Shown in pieces: positions 1 to 6,714 of a DNA stretch of 9,719 bases; the first letter of the stretch is position 1, and the number at the start of each line of letters is the position of its first letter. The notes below the pieces were generated by a model that saw only the letters and a list, made by a program, of their open reading frames with translations, did not search any database and was not told where the DNA came from. Source of the stretch: Candidatus Rifleibacteriota bacterium. GTDB taxonomy: Bacteria > Riflebacteria > Ozemobacteria > Ozemobacterales > Ozemobacteraceae. Both the position numbers and the translations under genes were made by a program. The DNA lies in NCBI GenBank assembly GCA_022704885.1, contig JAKJFO010000153.1, forward strand, positions 1 to 9,719, in the 5' to 3' direction.

Positions 1-997
1 CCGCCTGTATGCGGGGTAAGCTCGCGTCCGTATTTGGCGGCGGTCATGCTGTCATACATCAGATCGCGCAGAATGCCATCTTTTACCAGCGGGAAATGAC
101 GGCGCACCTTGCCCATCATGTCGAAACCAAAACGGAAAGTCTTGTCATCAGCCGGTTCGTCAACGATCGTGATGTTGTCGCCGAGAACCTTGTCGCCCTT
201 CTTGTATTTCGAAGTCCAGCCCTGCTTTTCTTCGTAAGATCGGCCATAGAAGCCGGTATAGCAGGCCATCAGGATAACTTCGGCAATCGCCGCCGAACCC
301 AGCGCCACCCGATATTCACCCGGTTCGAGCTTGAAGCCGCCATGATTTTCATAGGTCGGCAACAGACCGCGAAAGCCGTTGATGACATCTTCTACATCGA
401 AGTGATCGAGACGCCAGCCACTTTTCCATTGGCGCAGTTCCCATTTTTCTGCGGGTGCTTGAGCACGACGTTGAAATCCTGGTCAGTAGCGTAATGGTGC
501 ATGGTATGCTCGTTTGCCGTAGACGTCAGAAAGAGCTCCATCGAACCGCTCGACCAGGAGCCGCTGAAGTTATACTCTTCACCGACGTTGTCGATTATCT
601 GCTGGTAGGCATCGGCCTTGAAAGCCGGGTCGAGGTGCTCGAGAGCGTGGTCATACTGATTGTTCTCAGAAACCGTCGCATCGAGAACCACAGAAAGCGG
701 CTGATAATCTTTTTCGCTGGCAACTGCGGCTTTATCAACCGCAACCTGCAGGGCCTTTTCGACGTATTCTTCCGAGGTCACATCGCCCATCTGGGTATGC
801 GAACCGGTGCGGCGCCCGTTGATGACTTCGATATCGAGGCGGGTCAGGTGCTCAGAAGTATTGAGTGATACTGAATTGTTACCAATGCGCATCAGATGGC
901 TTTTTTCGCAGTGCAGCGAGAAAGAAGCGTTGATGCCGCGGCCAGCAGCGCGAGCGCGCACGGCGCAGATGATTTCCTGTGCTTTGTTTTTCTGCAT
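1..997 (-). CDS. tldE: TldE/PmbA-family subunit of the TldD-TldE protease; 3' partial and frameshifted
   Basis: This is the partner of the zinc protease TldD; in E. coli the two form a heteromer in which only TldD carries the metal site. Family knowledge links them to cleavage of unfolded peptides and maturation of microcin B17. The ATG at 995-997 has AAGGAA 7 nt upstream, inside the end of tldD; only 3 bp separate the two genes, so translational coupling is likely. The first frame stays open for 201 codons and stops at 392-394, but TldE-like sequence continues in the -1 frame from about position 445 to the window edge (for example VEDVINGFRGLLPTYENHGG, then MACYTGFYGRSYEEKQGW). The switch coincides with a run of five A on the coding strand (444-448). 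A sixth A would read HPQKKWELRQWKSGW and join both halves. About 330 residues are visible; roughly 100 C-terminal residues lie outside. No HExxxH is present, as expected for TldE. Either a sequence error or a real lesion is possible. Confidence 0.88.
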
Positions 998-1000
998 GAC

Positions 1001-2485
1001 TTACTTCCTTTCGCCGGTGATTACGTTATCGAAGCGCACGACCGGAATGCCGTGGCCGAGCTGCATGATCTGGTTCGGCTCGCCCTTGCCGCAGTTATCA
1101 ACCTGCCAGACGCGCCAGGTCGACGCGTCGCCGACCGCCGACAGCGAGTTGTAGAACTCGACGGTATGCCCCTGATAGGTGGGATTGCGCAGAATGCGGG
1201 TCTTTTTGCCGTTCTTCACTTCCCAGGCGATTTCGCAGCCAAAATGGAAGTGCTCGCGGTTCGAACCGATCGACCACGAAACCGGGTTATCGAGCACAAT
1301 ACCGTCCTCGGTTCCGGCGATGATATCGTCGAGAGTGCCGTCATTGCCGGGAAGGATGTTAACGTTGGTCATGCGGTCAATCGGCGCGCGATAGAAAGCG
1401 GTTGCACGGGCGGCGCCACCACTCTCGGTGAATACGGTGCGGCCTGCCTTCTGGTTGGCCTCGTCGATCATGGCGCGTGAGCTGAGGGCGTTGACCAGCA
1501 GACCGCGGTCGATCAGCAGGTAATCGCGTTCAGGCGAACCTTCGTCATCGAAACCGTAGGAACCCGGCGAATTTTCGATGCCGCCAAAAGCGCTGACTGT
1601 AAGCTTTTCGCTGCCGTATTGCAGTTTTCCGAAGGCGTCGAGATCGACGAACGAACCGCCGGCGTAAGAAAGTTCATAGCCGAGAATACGATCGAGTTCA
1701 AGCGGATGACCGATAGTTTCATGCACCTGCAGAAAGCCCTGGCCGGGAAGCAGGATGACTGAGCGACGGCCGTATTCGAGGGCGTCAGCCTTGATCAGCT
1801 GCGCGAGTTCTTCTTTGATGCGACCGGCATGTGCCGAAAACAGCTCGGGACTGGTCAGCATCTCGTAGCCGCGCGTGCCTTTTCCAGTCGTAAAGAGTTC
1901 CTGGCTGCGACGCTGCATCTGGCCATCGCTGTCGAGCGCCATCACCATCATTTTGGCGAAGACGTTGGCGAGATTGCGTTCGACTTCGGTGCCTTCGCTG
2001 TTGAAGAAGTAGATGTTCTTCTTCTGGAATTCGGCGTAGACATAGCGTTTGGCGATCCATTCTTCTTTGAGCTGGGCATCGATGCCGTTGAGGAAGTCGA
2101 GCTTATCCTTGAGAGGAATGCTGAAAGGATCCTGTTTGAGCGGAGACGCGAAGTGCCCTTTATGCGCCGGCTTTTTGCCCATGTGCAGCGGAACGCGCAC
2201 AAGCTTTGCGGCGGTTCTGGCGTTTTGCAGCGCCAGATCGAAGCAGGTCGCGATGGCGGCCGCGTCGCTGGTAGCGGCAAAGCCCCAGGCGCCGCCAAAA
2301 AGAACGCGTACACCCAGGCCGCTTTCGAAGTTGGTATCGTTGGCTTCGAGATTGCCATCGTAGAGGAACAGGGTTTCGGAATCATCGTTGGTGTAGTAGC
2401 GGGCATCGACGTATTCGGCGCCCTGCCCTGTCACCTTTTCGATGTTTTGCAGAATCTGCTGTTTGATTTCGGCAGAAAGACTCAT
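1001..2485 (-). CDS. tldD: TldD-family zinc metalloprotease
   Basis: This is the catalytic subunit of the TldD-TldE protease, a cytoplasmic peptidase that degrades or trims flexible peptides. The protein has 494 residues, close to the roughly 480 of E. coli TldD. The zinc signature HETIGH lies at residues 255-260 (two His ligands and the catalytic Glu256) within FLQVHETIGHPLELDRILGY. The third expected ligand, a Cys near the C-terminus, is Cys465 in VDNCGKGEP. The glycine-rich N-terminal domain (SGLGVRVLFGGAWGFAATSD, residues 55-74) is also typical. The ATG at 2483-2485 follows AGGTGG with a 6-nt gap. The gene sits 79 bp downstream of the acetyltransferase and 3 bp upstream of tldE. Whether it has its own promoter or is read through from the acetyltransferase is unclear. 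No RiPP precursor or toxin-antitoxin substrate is visible nearby, so its natural target here is unknown. Confidence 0.95.
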   Translation of the reverse strand: MSLSAEIKQQILQNIEKVTGQGAEYVDARYYTNDDSETLFLYDGNLEANDTNFESGLGVRVLFGGAWGFAATSDAAAIATCFDLALQNARTAAKLVRVPLHMGKKPAHKGHFASPLKQDPFSIPLKDKLDFLNGIDAQLKEEWIAKRYVYAEFQKKNIYFFNSEGTEVERNLANVFAKMMVMALDSDGQMQRRSQELFTTGKGTRGYEMLTSPELFSAHAGRIKEELAQLIKADALEYGRRSVILLPGQGFLQVHETIGHPLELDRILGYELSYAGGSFVDLDAFGKLQYGSEKLTVSAFGGIENSPGSYGFDDEGSPERDYLLIDRGLLVNALSSRAMIDEANQKAGRTVFTESGGAARATAFYRAPIDRMTNVNILPGNDGTLDDIIAGTEDGIVLDNPVSWSIGSNREHFHFGCEIAWEVKNGKKTRILRNPTYQGHTVEFYNSLSAVGDASTWRVWQVDNCGKGEPNQIMQLGHGIPVVRFDNVITGERK

Positions 2486-2515
2486 TATTTGCCACCTTTC
2501 CTTGATTTGCCAGAT

Positions 2516-2521
2516 ATTTTA
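2516..2521 (-). promoter_or_regulatory. Possible -10 box for tldD
   Basis: TAAAAT on the minus strand, 30 bp upstream of the tldD ATG, matches five of six consensus -10 bases. The T-rich stretch about 17 bp further upstream is a poor -35. This is a weak prediction; readthrough from the acetyltransferase gene is an equally good explanation. Confidence 0.25.
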
Positions 2522-2564
2522 CCGCAAATGCCACCATAAAAAAAGCATTTAGTTGCAGGCAGGG

Positions 2565-3020
2565 TTACAGATCGATTTTCATCAGGGTTACGTTGGCGCC
2601 GTGGTATTCGAGCTCTTCCATCGTCTGCCAGCCCATGTGTTTGTAGAAATGCGCGCGATCGGGAGTGTAGAGGTACATCGTCTTTACGCCGCTGGCTTTG
2701 GCATGTTGCATGACTCGCTGCACCAGGGCACGGCCGACGCCGTTTTTGCGGGCTTCGGGGGCGACGAAGACGCTGGCGAGCCAGGGAGCAAGCTCAGGGC
2801 GTTCGGGCATGTCGCTTTCGATGAGTGCAGCCGAACCGAGAACCTGGTCGCTGATGGCGACGAAAGTTGTCGGGATATCATTGCGCTCGAGATGCTTCTG
2901 CATGTCGGCAAGTCGCATTTCAAATGTGCGGCCAGGATTGAGATAGCTCCACTCATTGTGGTGCCAGCCACTGATCAGTTCAAGACAATGTGGTACATCA
3001 GCCAGATTGAGAATTTCCAT
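2565..3020 (-). CDS. GNAT-family N-acetyltransferase
   Basis: This is a 151-residue single-domain acetyltransferase of the GNAT superfamily, which moves an acetyl group from acetyl-CoA to an amine. The acetyl-CoA pyrophosphate-binding motif A is seen as VFVAPEARKNGVGRALVQRV, residues 84-103, with the Q/RxxGxG core at RKNGVG (91-96). The typical C-terminal motif B appears as DRAHFYKHMGW (121-131), where the Tyr before KHMGW is the usual general-acid candidate. The preceding strand LASVFVAP is standard for the fold. The ATG at 3018-3020 has AGGAG 7 nt upstream, which supports this start. The N-terminal substrate-recognition half (residues 1-60) gives no clue to the acceptor, which could be a small amine, an amino acid, an antibiotic or a protein. 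It may be cotranscribed with tldD, 79 bp downstream; no obvious terminator separates them. Confidence 0.9.
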   Translation of the reverse strand: MEILNLADVPHCLELISGWHHNEWSYLNPGRTFEMRLADMQKHLERNDIPTTFVAISDQVLGSAALIESDMPERPELAPWLASVFVAPEARKNGVGRALVQRVMQHAKASGVKTMYLYTPDRAHFYKHMGWQTMEELEYHGANVTLMKIDL

Positions 3021-3122
3021 ATAACAGCTCCTGAATTATTCTGAAAAATACTACCACAGTACACCGCGACTGACATACAAAACATATGAAATGCAGAAGA
3101 AGAAGAAGAGGAAGAGTTAACC

Positions 3123-3147
3123 GCAGATTTTGAAGATTGCGCAGATT
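3123..3147. repeat. Three degenerate tandem 9-bp repeats (GCAGATT type)
   Basis: GCAGATT, GAAGATT and GCAGATT start at 3123, 3132 and 3141, an exact 9-bp period. The last copy runs into ATTTT. Similar CGCAGATT-rich intergenic repeats occur in unrelated bacterial genomes (general recollection, not checked here). Function is unknown. Confidence 0.5.
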
Positions 3148-3182
3148 ATTTTAGGAGGGTTAAGCAGGCCGTAATTAGACAT

Positions 3183-3205
3183 AACTGGTGCCGAGATCAC
3201 CAGTT
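3183..3205. repeat. Perfect inverted repeat, 8-bp stem and 7-nt loop
   Basis: AACTGGTG (3183-3190) and CACCAGTT (3198-3205) are exact reverse complements around the 7-nt loop CCGAGAT. No T-run long enough for an intrinsic terminator follows on either strand. It could be an operator or part of the repeat-rich block to its right. Confidence 0.6.
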
Positions 3206-3225
3206 TGTGCTGGAAAGAGTTCTTT

Positions 3226-3249
3226 CGATTACGGTTACGATAACGATAA
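3226..3249. repeat. Four tandem hexamers, CGATWA consensus
   Basis: CGATTA, CGGTTA, CGATAA and CGATAA follow each other without gaps. They are preceded by the palindrome GAAAGAGTTCTTTC (3213-3226) and directly abut the long inverted repeats, so they probably form the left end of the same repeat element. Confidence 0.55.
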
Positions 3250-3253
3250 CCCT

Positions 3254-3378
3254 GCTTCGCTAAGGCTGCGCAGCGCAGACGCGCACAAGCACGTGAAAGC
3301 ATTTTCTCGGTCTGCGCGGAGCGAAGCGGAGTCGCAGAATCCATGACTTCAGTGACTCTCTGGATCCTGCGACTGCGC
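3254..3378. repeat. Two adjacent imperfect hairpins; probable dispersed repeat element
   Basis: Hairpin 1 has an outer 8-bp stem, GCTTCGCT (3254-3261) with AGCGAAGC (3320-3327), and an inner 8-bp stem, GCGCAGAC (3273-3280) with GTCTGCGC (3310-3317). The two stems are separated by an asymmetric bulge of 11 versus 2 nt. Hairpin 2 pairs 3326-3343 with 3361-3378, 16 of 18 positions complementary, around a 17-nt loop; the arms carry GTCGCAGAATCCA and TGGATCCTGCGAC. The hairpins share two bases, so they could alternate or stack. Neither is followed by a T-tract, so they do not look like simple terminators. The layout suits a REP- or MITE-like intergenic repeat, which other copies in the genome would confirm. 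Confidence 0.6.
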
Positions 3379-3411
3379 GCAAGATGACAGTTTGCTAAGT
3401 TAATACGATAT

Positions 3412-3475
3412 TTTTGCTGCAAACGCAAAATACTTATTGCAATTTTGCCGATGTTTTTGCTACAATGCAGCAAAA
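3412..3475. promoter_or_regulatory. Paired TTTTGC/GCAAAA dyads, possible operator
   Basis: The first dyad is TTTTGC (3412-3417), N7, GCAAAA (3425-3430). The second is TTTTGCT (3455-3461), N7, AGCAAAA (3469-3475), and it covers the -10 box. Their centres lie 44 bp apart, about four helical turns. In addition TTTTGCTGCA (3412-3421) and TGCAGCAAAA (3466-3475) are perfect reverse complements. The positions suit a repressor that binds both sites, but the half-site spacing differs by 2 bp between dyads (7 versus 9 for the six-base core), and no regulator is identified. Confidence 0.4.
3437..3466 (+). promoter_or_regulatory. Predicted promoter of the ABC1-family kinase gene
   Basis: The -10 box TACAAT (3461-3466) matches five of six consensus bases and carries an extended-10 TG at 3458-3459. 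The -35 candidate TTGCAA (3437-3442) matches four of six, with an 18-bp spacer. Transcription would start near 3473, leaving a leader of about 35 nt before the ATG at 3508. Confidence 0.5.
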
Positions 3476-3494
3476 GATTTGATGTATTTTGTGC

Positions 3495-3499
3495 AGGAG
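3495..3499 (+). promoter_or_regulatory. Ribosome binding site deciding the kinase start
   Basis: AGGAG lies 8 nt before the ATG at 3508. It favours this start over the in-frame ATG at 3445, which lies upstream of the predicted -10 box and codes for 21 extra residues without family resemblance. Confidence 0.7.
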
Positions 3500-3507
3500 T
3501 AAAGATC

Positions 3508-5022
3508 ATGGATTGGACCGCGCTTTTTTCGAATATGGATATCAACAGTCTTGTACCTGAGTGCTACGAAAAGTGGCGACCCTTTGTTAAAGGCGGCCTG
3601 GCATGGTTTTTAGGGCAGCTCAGCGAAACCCGGCAGCAGGAAATTCTATCTGACCAGCTGGCGCTCGGTCCATTTGCCAACGCTTCGCAACGGCTGGAAG
3701 CGGTTTTAAGGCGGTGCCCCACTCTGCACAAACTTGGCCAGATTCTGGCTCGTGATAAAAGGTTGTCACCAGAACTCAGGCAAAGCCTGCAGAGACTCGA
3801 ATCTCTGCCACCGCGCATGAGTATCGAGCAGATCAAAGCCGTTCTGCGCCGCGAAAAAATAGATCTCAGCGGCATTACGCTCGGAGACAAGCCCATTGCA
3901 GAAGCCAGCGTGGCGGTTATCATGCCTTTCACTTTCAACGATGCTGCAGGGCGGCAAATTGCTGGCGTCTTTAAAATTGTCAGACCCGAAGCAGAAAAAG
4001 CTCTCGAAAAAGAACTCGAACTCTGGCCCGATCTCGGTCAGGAGCTTGAAAGAATCTGCCGCGAGCTGAACCTGCCAAAGCTCGAATTTGCCGGCCCATT
4101 GTCAGAAGCTGCGTTGCTGGTAGCGGACGAGATAAGGCTCGACCGTGAACAGATCCATATGCGAAGGGCAAGCGAGCTTTACCGCGACGTTCCTGAGGTC
4201 GCGATTCCCGAGCTGCTTCCATGGTGCACATCGCGGGTCACGGCGATGACTCTGGTCAAAGGCAAACCTCTGGCAGAAGCGCTGGCTGACGCCGGCTCAG
4301 ACAAAATGCAACGCATAAGAATCGCCGAAAAGCTGGTCGATGGGCTGATTGCGCGCCCGTTCTGGATGTCGGAAACTTGGGCGATATTTCATGGTGACCC
4401 GCACGGCGGTAATATTTTTTATGATGAAAACGGCAAAATCGTGCCGCTCGACTGGAGTCTGGCGGTTGAACTGCCAAAGAATGACCGGGTAGCGATAATT
4501 CAGCTGTTGATGGGTGGTCTGCGCATGGATGAAAAAGCCATATTCAGAGCGCTTTCGGAACTCGGCATTTCTTCTGATGACGAGAAGCTCAAGGCCAGCG
4601 CGATATGGGCTGTCGCTTCGATCAGAAAAGGCACTTTTCCGGGGTTCGACTGGTGTCTGTCAGTATTCGATCATGCCGTAGAATTCGGCGGTCTGCGTTT
4701 GCGCGCTGAATTTGCTCTGTTCCGCAAAGCACTGTTCGCGCTGCTGGCACTGGTTGAAGACATAGCGCCAAAAGCCAGTACCGACTCGGTCGTTGTTGGT
4801 TCCGGTCTGGTGCGGCTGGCCAGTGAATGGCCATCGCGCGCTTTCGCCAACCCCTTTACCCGCAACTGGAACACACATGTTTCGACCGCAGAACTGCTTA
4901 AGCTGTGCACAGACATGCCGCTGTCAGCCAGTCGCTTCTGGTTTGGCTGCTGGTCAGATGTGCTCGACCGCTCGGACAACCGGGAAAAAACTAGTCGCGC
5001 GGCGGAGTCGGGATGTTCTTGA
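3508..5022 (+). CDS. ABC1/UbiB-family atypical protein kinase-like protein
   Basis: This 504-residue protein has the ordered hallmarks of the ABC1/UbiB/COQ8 atypical kinase family. The family's KxGQ motif is KLGQ (75-78), followed by LESLPP (97-102). The Ala-rich loop that replaces the usual P-loop is AEASVAV (131-137). The VAVK-type lysine is Lys156 in GVFKIVRP. The catalytic loop is HGDPHGGN (295-302) with Asp297 and Asn302, and the metal-binding Asp is Asp315. The DFG segment reads DWS, which is unusual. Residues after about 330 are helical and not recognisable. A longer reading from 3445 exists, but the ATG at 3508 has AGGAG 8 nt upstream and follows the predicted promoter. Family members support ubiquinone synthesis or lipid homeostasis and may act as ATPases rather than protein kinases. 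No quinone genes or C-terminal membrane anchor are seen here, so the role is open. Confidence 0.85.
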   Translation: MDWTALFSNMDINSLVPECYEKWRPFVKGGLAWFLGQLSETRQQEILSDQLALGPFANASQRLEAVLRRCPTLHKLGQILARDKRLSPELRQSLQRLESLPPRMSIEQIKAVLRREKIDLSGITLGDKPIAEASVAVIMPFTFNDAAGRQIAGVFKIVRPEAEKALEKELELWPDLGQELERICRELNLPKLEFAGPLSEAALLVADEIRLDREQIHMRRASELYRDVPEVAIPELLPWCTSRVTAMTLVKGKPLAEALADAGSDKMQRIRIAEKLVDGLIARPFWMSETWAIFHGDPHGGNIFYDENGKIVPLDWSLAVELPKNDRVAIIQLLMGGLRMDEKAIFRALSELGISSDDEKLKASAIWAVASIRKGTFPGFDWCLSVFDHAVEFGGLRLRAEFALFRKALFALLALVEDIAPKASTDSVVVGSGLVRLASEWPSRAFANPFTRNWNTHVSTAELLKLCTDMPLSASRFWFGCWSDVLDRSDNREKTSRAAESGCS

Positions 5023-6595
5023 TGATGCCCTTGGGCATCTTGATTTTATTGACAGTGTGCATCAGCTTGATGCGCCCTTCAGTTACCGGCGAAACACTGC
5101 TCTGCGCTTTGATAAAGCTCATAAAAACATCACCGGTAAGCTTGCCGGTCGATTCAGAGTCAACTGCTTCGGTAAAACCGGTCAGGCCATCGCCTCCGGC
5201 AGCGAGAAAATCAGTAGTGCATACGGTATAAAGCTCGTCATCAATTAGTTCTTTGCCGTGGAGGCTGACTGAAACTTCGCCCTGCGAGTAATCGACGAGC
5301 ATTCCGTGCGACACCTGCAGAAAGCCGCCAAAACCGCCTGACTGCGAGATCCCTTCGGCTATGCGGGCAAAGATTTTCTTTAAAGAAGCACCGGTAAGCT
5401 TGATTTTGACCAGATAATTGTCAAATGGCAATACGTTGAGGCAGTCGCCAACGGTTATCGGGCCGGTTGCGATCGAGCTGCGAATGCCACCACCGTTGAC
5501 CAGAGCCATATCGGCATCGGTGAAGTCGACAAAACAGTCGGTAACCAGGTTGCCGAGGTTGGTTTCCATTTTTCTGATGTAATCGCGTTCACCGTTAAGA
5601 AAAACGCGGGCTGTGCCGAGCACGGTGCTGACCTTGTCTTCGACCTGCTGCCAGAGTTTGAGCACCGACTGCGCCATGGCAGCGTCTTCGGGCTTTTCGT
5701 TGCTCATGGCGACCAGGCCGGCGGCAAGCACTTCGATCTTGCGGGCAGAATGGCGATACAGAGCGATATCGTAGCGGGTGATATACTGACCCCATTCCCC
5801 GGGCTGCGACATGAAGCGGTGACCGTGCTCGCTATTGACGACAGCAGGCGGATCGATAAGAAGGTGAGTATGACCGCCGAGAATGCCATCGATTTCGGGA
5901 AATTCTTCGAAGAGTTCGAGTTCGCGTTCCCAGCCGAGATGCGAAAGAACGAGAATCATATCAGGATTCAGCGCCTTGATTTCGGGCAGATACTGGCGCA
6001 ATGAGACGGCAGCGTCGCGCACGTCGAAATCATTGACGAACAGCGGCTGCACAATTTCTTTGAGGTTTTCGGGGGTAAAGCCGATAATGGCGATTTTAAC
6101 CGGGTTGTCGGCCGGGCCGGCATTTACTATGGTGTAAGGCTTGATGCGCGCCTGCAGCTGCGGAATTTTCTTGAAAACGATATTGGCAGCCAGTATCGGA
6201 AACTTTGCGTATGAAATTGCTTCAGCGAGGGCAGCCTGGCCGTTGTCGAATTCGTGGTTGCCGAGAGTCATCGCGGCATAGCCGGTGTCACTCATGAATT
6301 CGATATCGGGAATGCCCTGAAAAAAGCGGTAAAAGAAAGTGCCCTGAAAGATATCACCGGAAGAAAGCATGATCACTTCGCGGCCCTGAGCTTCGAGCGA
6401 ATCTTTATAGGCCTTGATACGGGCGTAGCCGCCAACACCGTTGCCGGTCGGGCCATCGAACGCCATCAGGTGCGCATGAACATCAGAGGTGTGGAGAATG
6501 CTGAACTCGACGACCTCGAAAGGTTCCGGTGAAAAGGCCAGCAGGCTGTAAGGAATGACTAAAAGCAGAAACACAAGCCGCAATATTTTATTCAT
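4991..6595 (-). CDS. Secreted 5'-nucleotidase / UshA-type metallophosphoesterase
   Basis: This is a 534-residue exported enzyme of the UshA/5'-nucleotidase family, which removes phosphate from nucleotides, and in some members splits UDP-sugars, outside the cytoplasm. Residues 1-20 form a signal peptide (MNKILRLVFLLLVIPYSLLA) without a lipobox Cys. The N-terminal metallophosphoesterase domain carries the two-metal ligands in order: Asp38 and His40 (SDVH), Asp81 (SSGD), Asn113 with the catalytic His114/Asp117 pair (GNHEFD), His219 (LSHLGW), and His242/His244 (GGHTH). The C-terminal substrate domain shows NGGGIR (367-372), LPFDN (389-393) and AAGGDG (465-470). All expected catalytic residues are present, so it should be active; the exact substrate cannot be read off. 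The start at 6595 is supported by the signal peptide, though the Shine-Dalgarno is weak. The last 32 bp overlap the convergent kinase gene. It could form a transcript with the secreted protein upstream (gap about 120 bp). Confidence 0.93.
   Translation of the reverse strand: MNKILRLVFLLLVIPYSLLAFSPEPFEVVEFSILHTSDVHAHLMAFDGPTGNGVGGYARIKAYKDSLEAQGREVIMLSSGDIFQGTFFYRFFQGIPDIEFMSDTGYAAMTLGNHEFDNGQAALAEAISYAKFPILAANIVFKKIPQLQARIKPYTIVNAGPADNPVKIAIIGFTPENLKEIVQPLFVNDFDVRDAAVSLRQYLPEIKALNPDMILVLSHLGWERELELFEEFPEIDGILGGHTHLLIDPPAVVNSEHGHRFMSQPGEWGQYITRYDIALYRHSARKIEVLAAGLVAMSNEKPEDAAMAQSVLKLWQQVEDKVSTVLGTARVFLNGERDYIRKMETNLGNLVTDCFVDFTDADMALVNGGGIRSSIATGPITVGDCLNVLPFDNYLVKIKLTGASLKKIFARIAEGISQSGGFGGFLQVSHGMLVDYSQGEVSVSLHGKELIDDELYTVCTTDFLAAGGDGLTGFTEAVDSESTGKLTGDVFMSFIKAQSSVSPVTEGRIKLMHTVNKIKMPKGIIKNIPTPPRD
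5024..5050 (+). terminator. Intrinsic terminator-like hairpin after the kinase gene
   Basis: GATGCCC (5024-5030) and GGGCATC (5033-5039) are perfect complements; as RNA this gives a 6-bp stem with a CTTG tetraloop. It is followed by the T-rich tail TTGATTTTATT (5040-5050). The hairpin starts 2 nt after the kinase stop codon, the right place to end plus-strand transcription. It lies inside the coding 3' end of the convergent nucleotidase gene. The minus-strand side lacks a T-tract, so it should not stop that transcript. The tail is interrupted by G and A, so efficiency may be moderate. Confidence 0.55.
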
Positions 6596-6714
6596 TCAAT
6601 GCACGCGCTTTCTTTAAGAGTGTATAGAGAGATTTTACTTATCAATCCCCTACCCCGCAATGCCTTCGAGCAAAATAATACTTTGGCTGACCAGAAAAGT
6701 TTTTCAGAAAGGCT

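Larger units (their letters stand above)
3021..3507. other. Gene-free, structure-rich intergenic region
   Basis: These 487 bp lie between the divergent starts of the acetyltransferase and the kinase. I see no credible gene. Reading from left to right it contains: a GAA-rich purine tract (about 3093-3115); three degenerate 9-bp repeats (3123-3147); a perfect 8-bp hairpin (3183-3205); a short palindrome (3213-3226); four CGATWA-like hexamers (3226-3249); two adjacent large imperfect hairpins (3254-3378); and two TTTTGC/GCAAAA dyads around the kinase promoter (3412-3475). The middle part resembles a dispersed intergenic repeat element rather than a simple double promoter region. Confidence 0.75.

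Noticed and set aside
9..494. 161-codon plus-strand open frame at the left edge
   Set aside because: The opposite strand encodes the TldE C-terminal region after the frameshift, which is clearly family-like; this frame is a shadow.
1829..2539. 236-codon plus-strand open frame opposite tldD
   Set aside because: It is the antisense shadow of tldD, whose HExxxH motif, length and ribosome binding site are all present on the minus strand.
2523..2550. AAATGC/GCATTT inverted pair with an A7 tract between the acetyltransferase and tldD
   Set aside because: The stem is only 6 bp, AT-rich and with the A-tract in the loop, so neither strand has a stem followed by a T-run.
3091..3120. Tiny plus-strand frame MQKKKKRKS
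   Set aside because: It is only the GAA-rich tract read as lysines, with no Shine-Dalgarno; it was considered as a possible peptide substrate for TldD/TldE but nothing supports it.
3117..3545. 142-codon minus-strand open frame across the intergenic repeats
   Set aside because: It translates the hairpins and hexamers, overlaps the kinase promoter and start, has no supporting family resemblance, and gives low-complexity peptide (for example YRYRNRNRK) from the repeats.
4985..4990. T6 run directly after the nucleotidase stop on the minus strand
   Set aside because: It looked like a terminator tail, but the preceding GC-rich sequence forms no good stem (its AGTCG parts are direct, not inverted, repeats).
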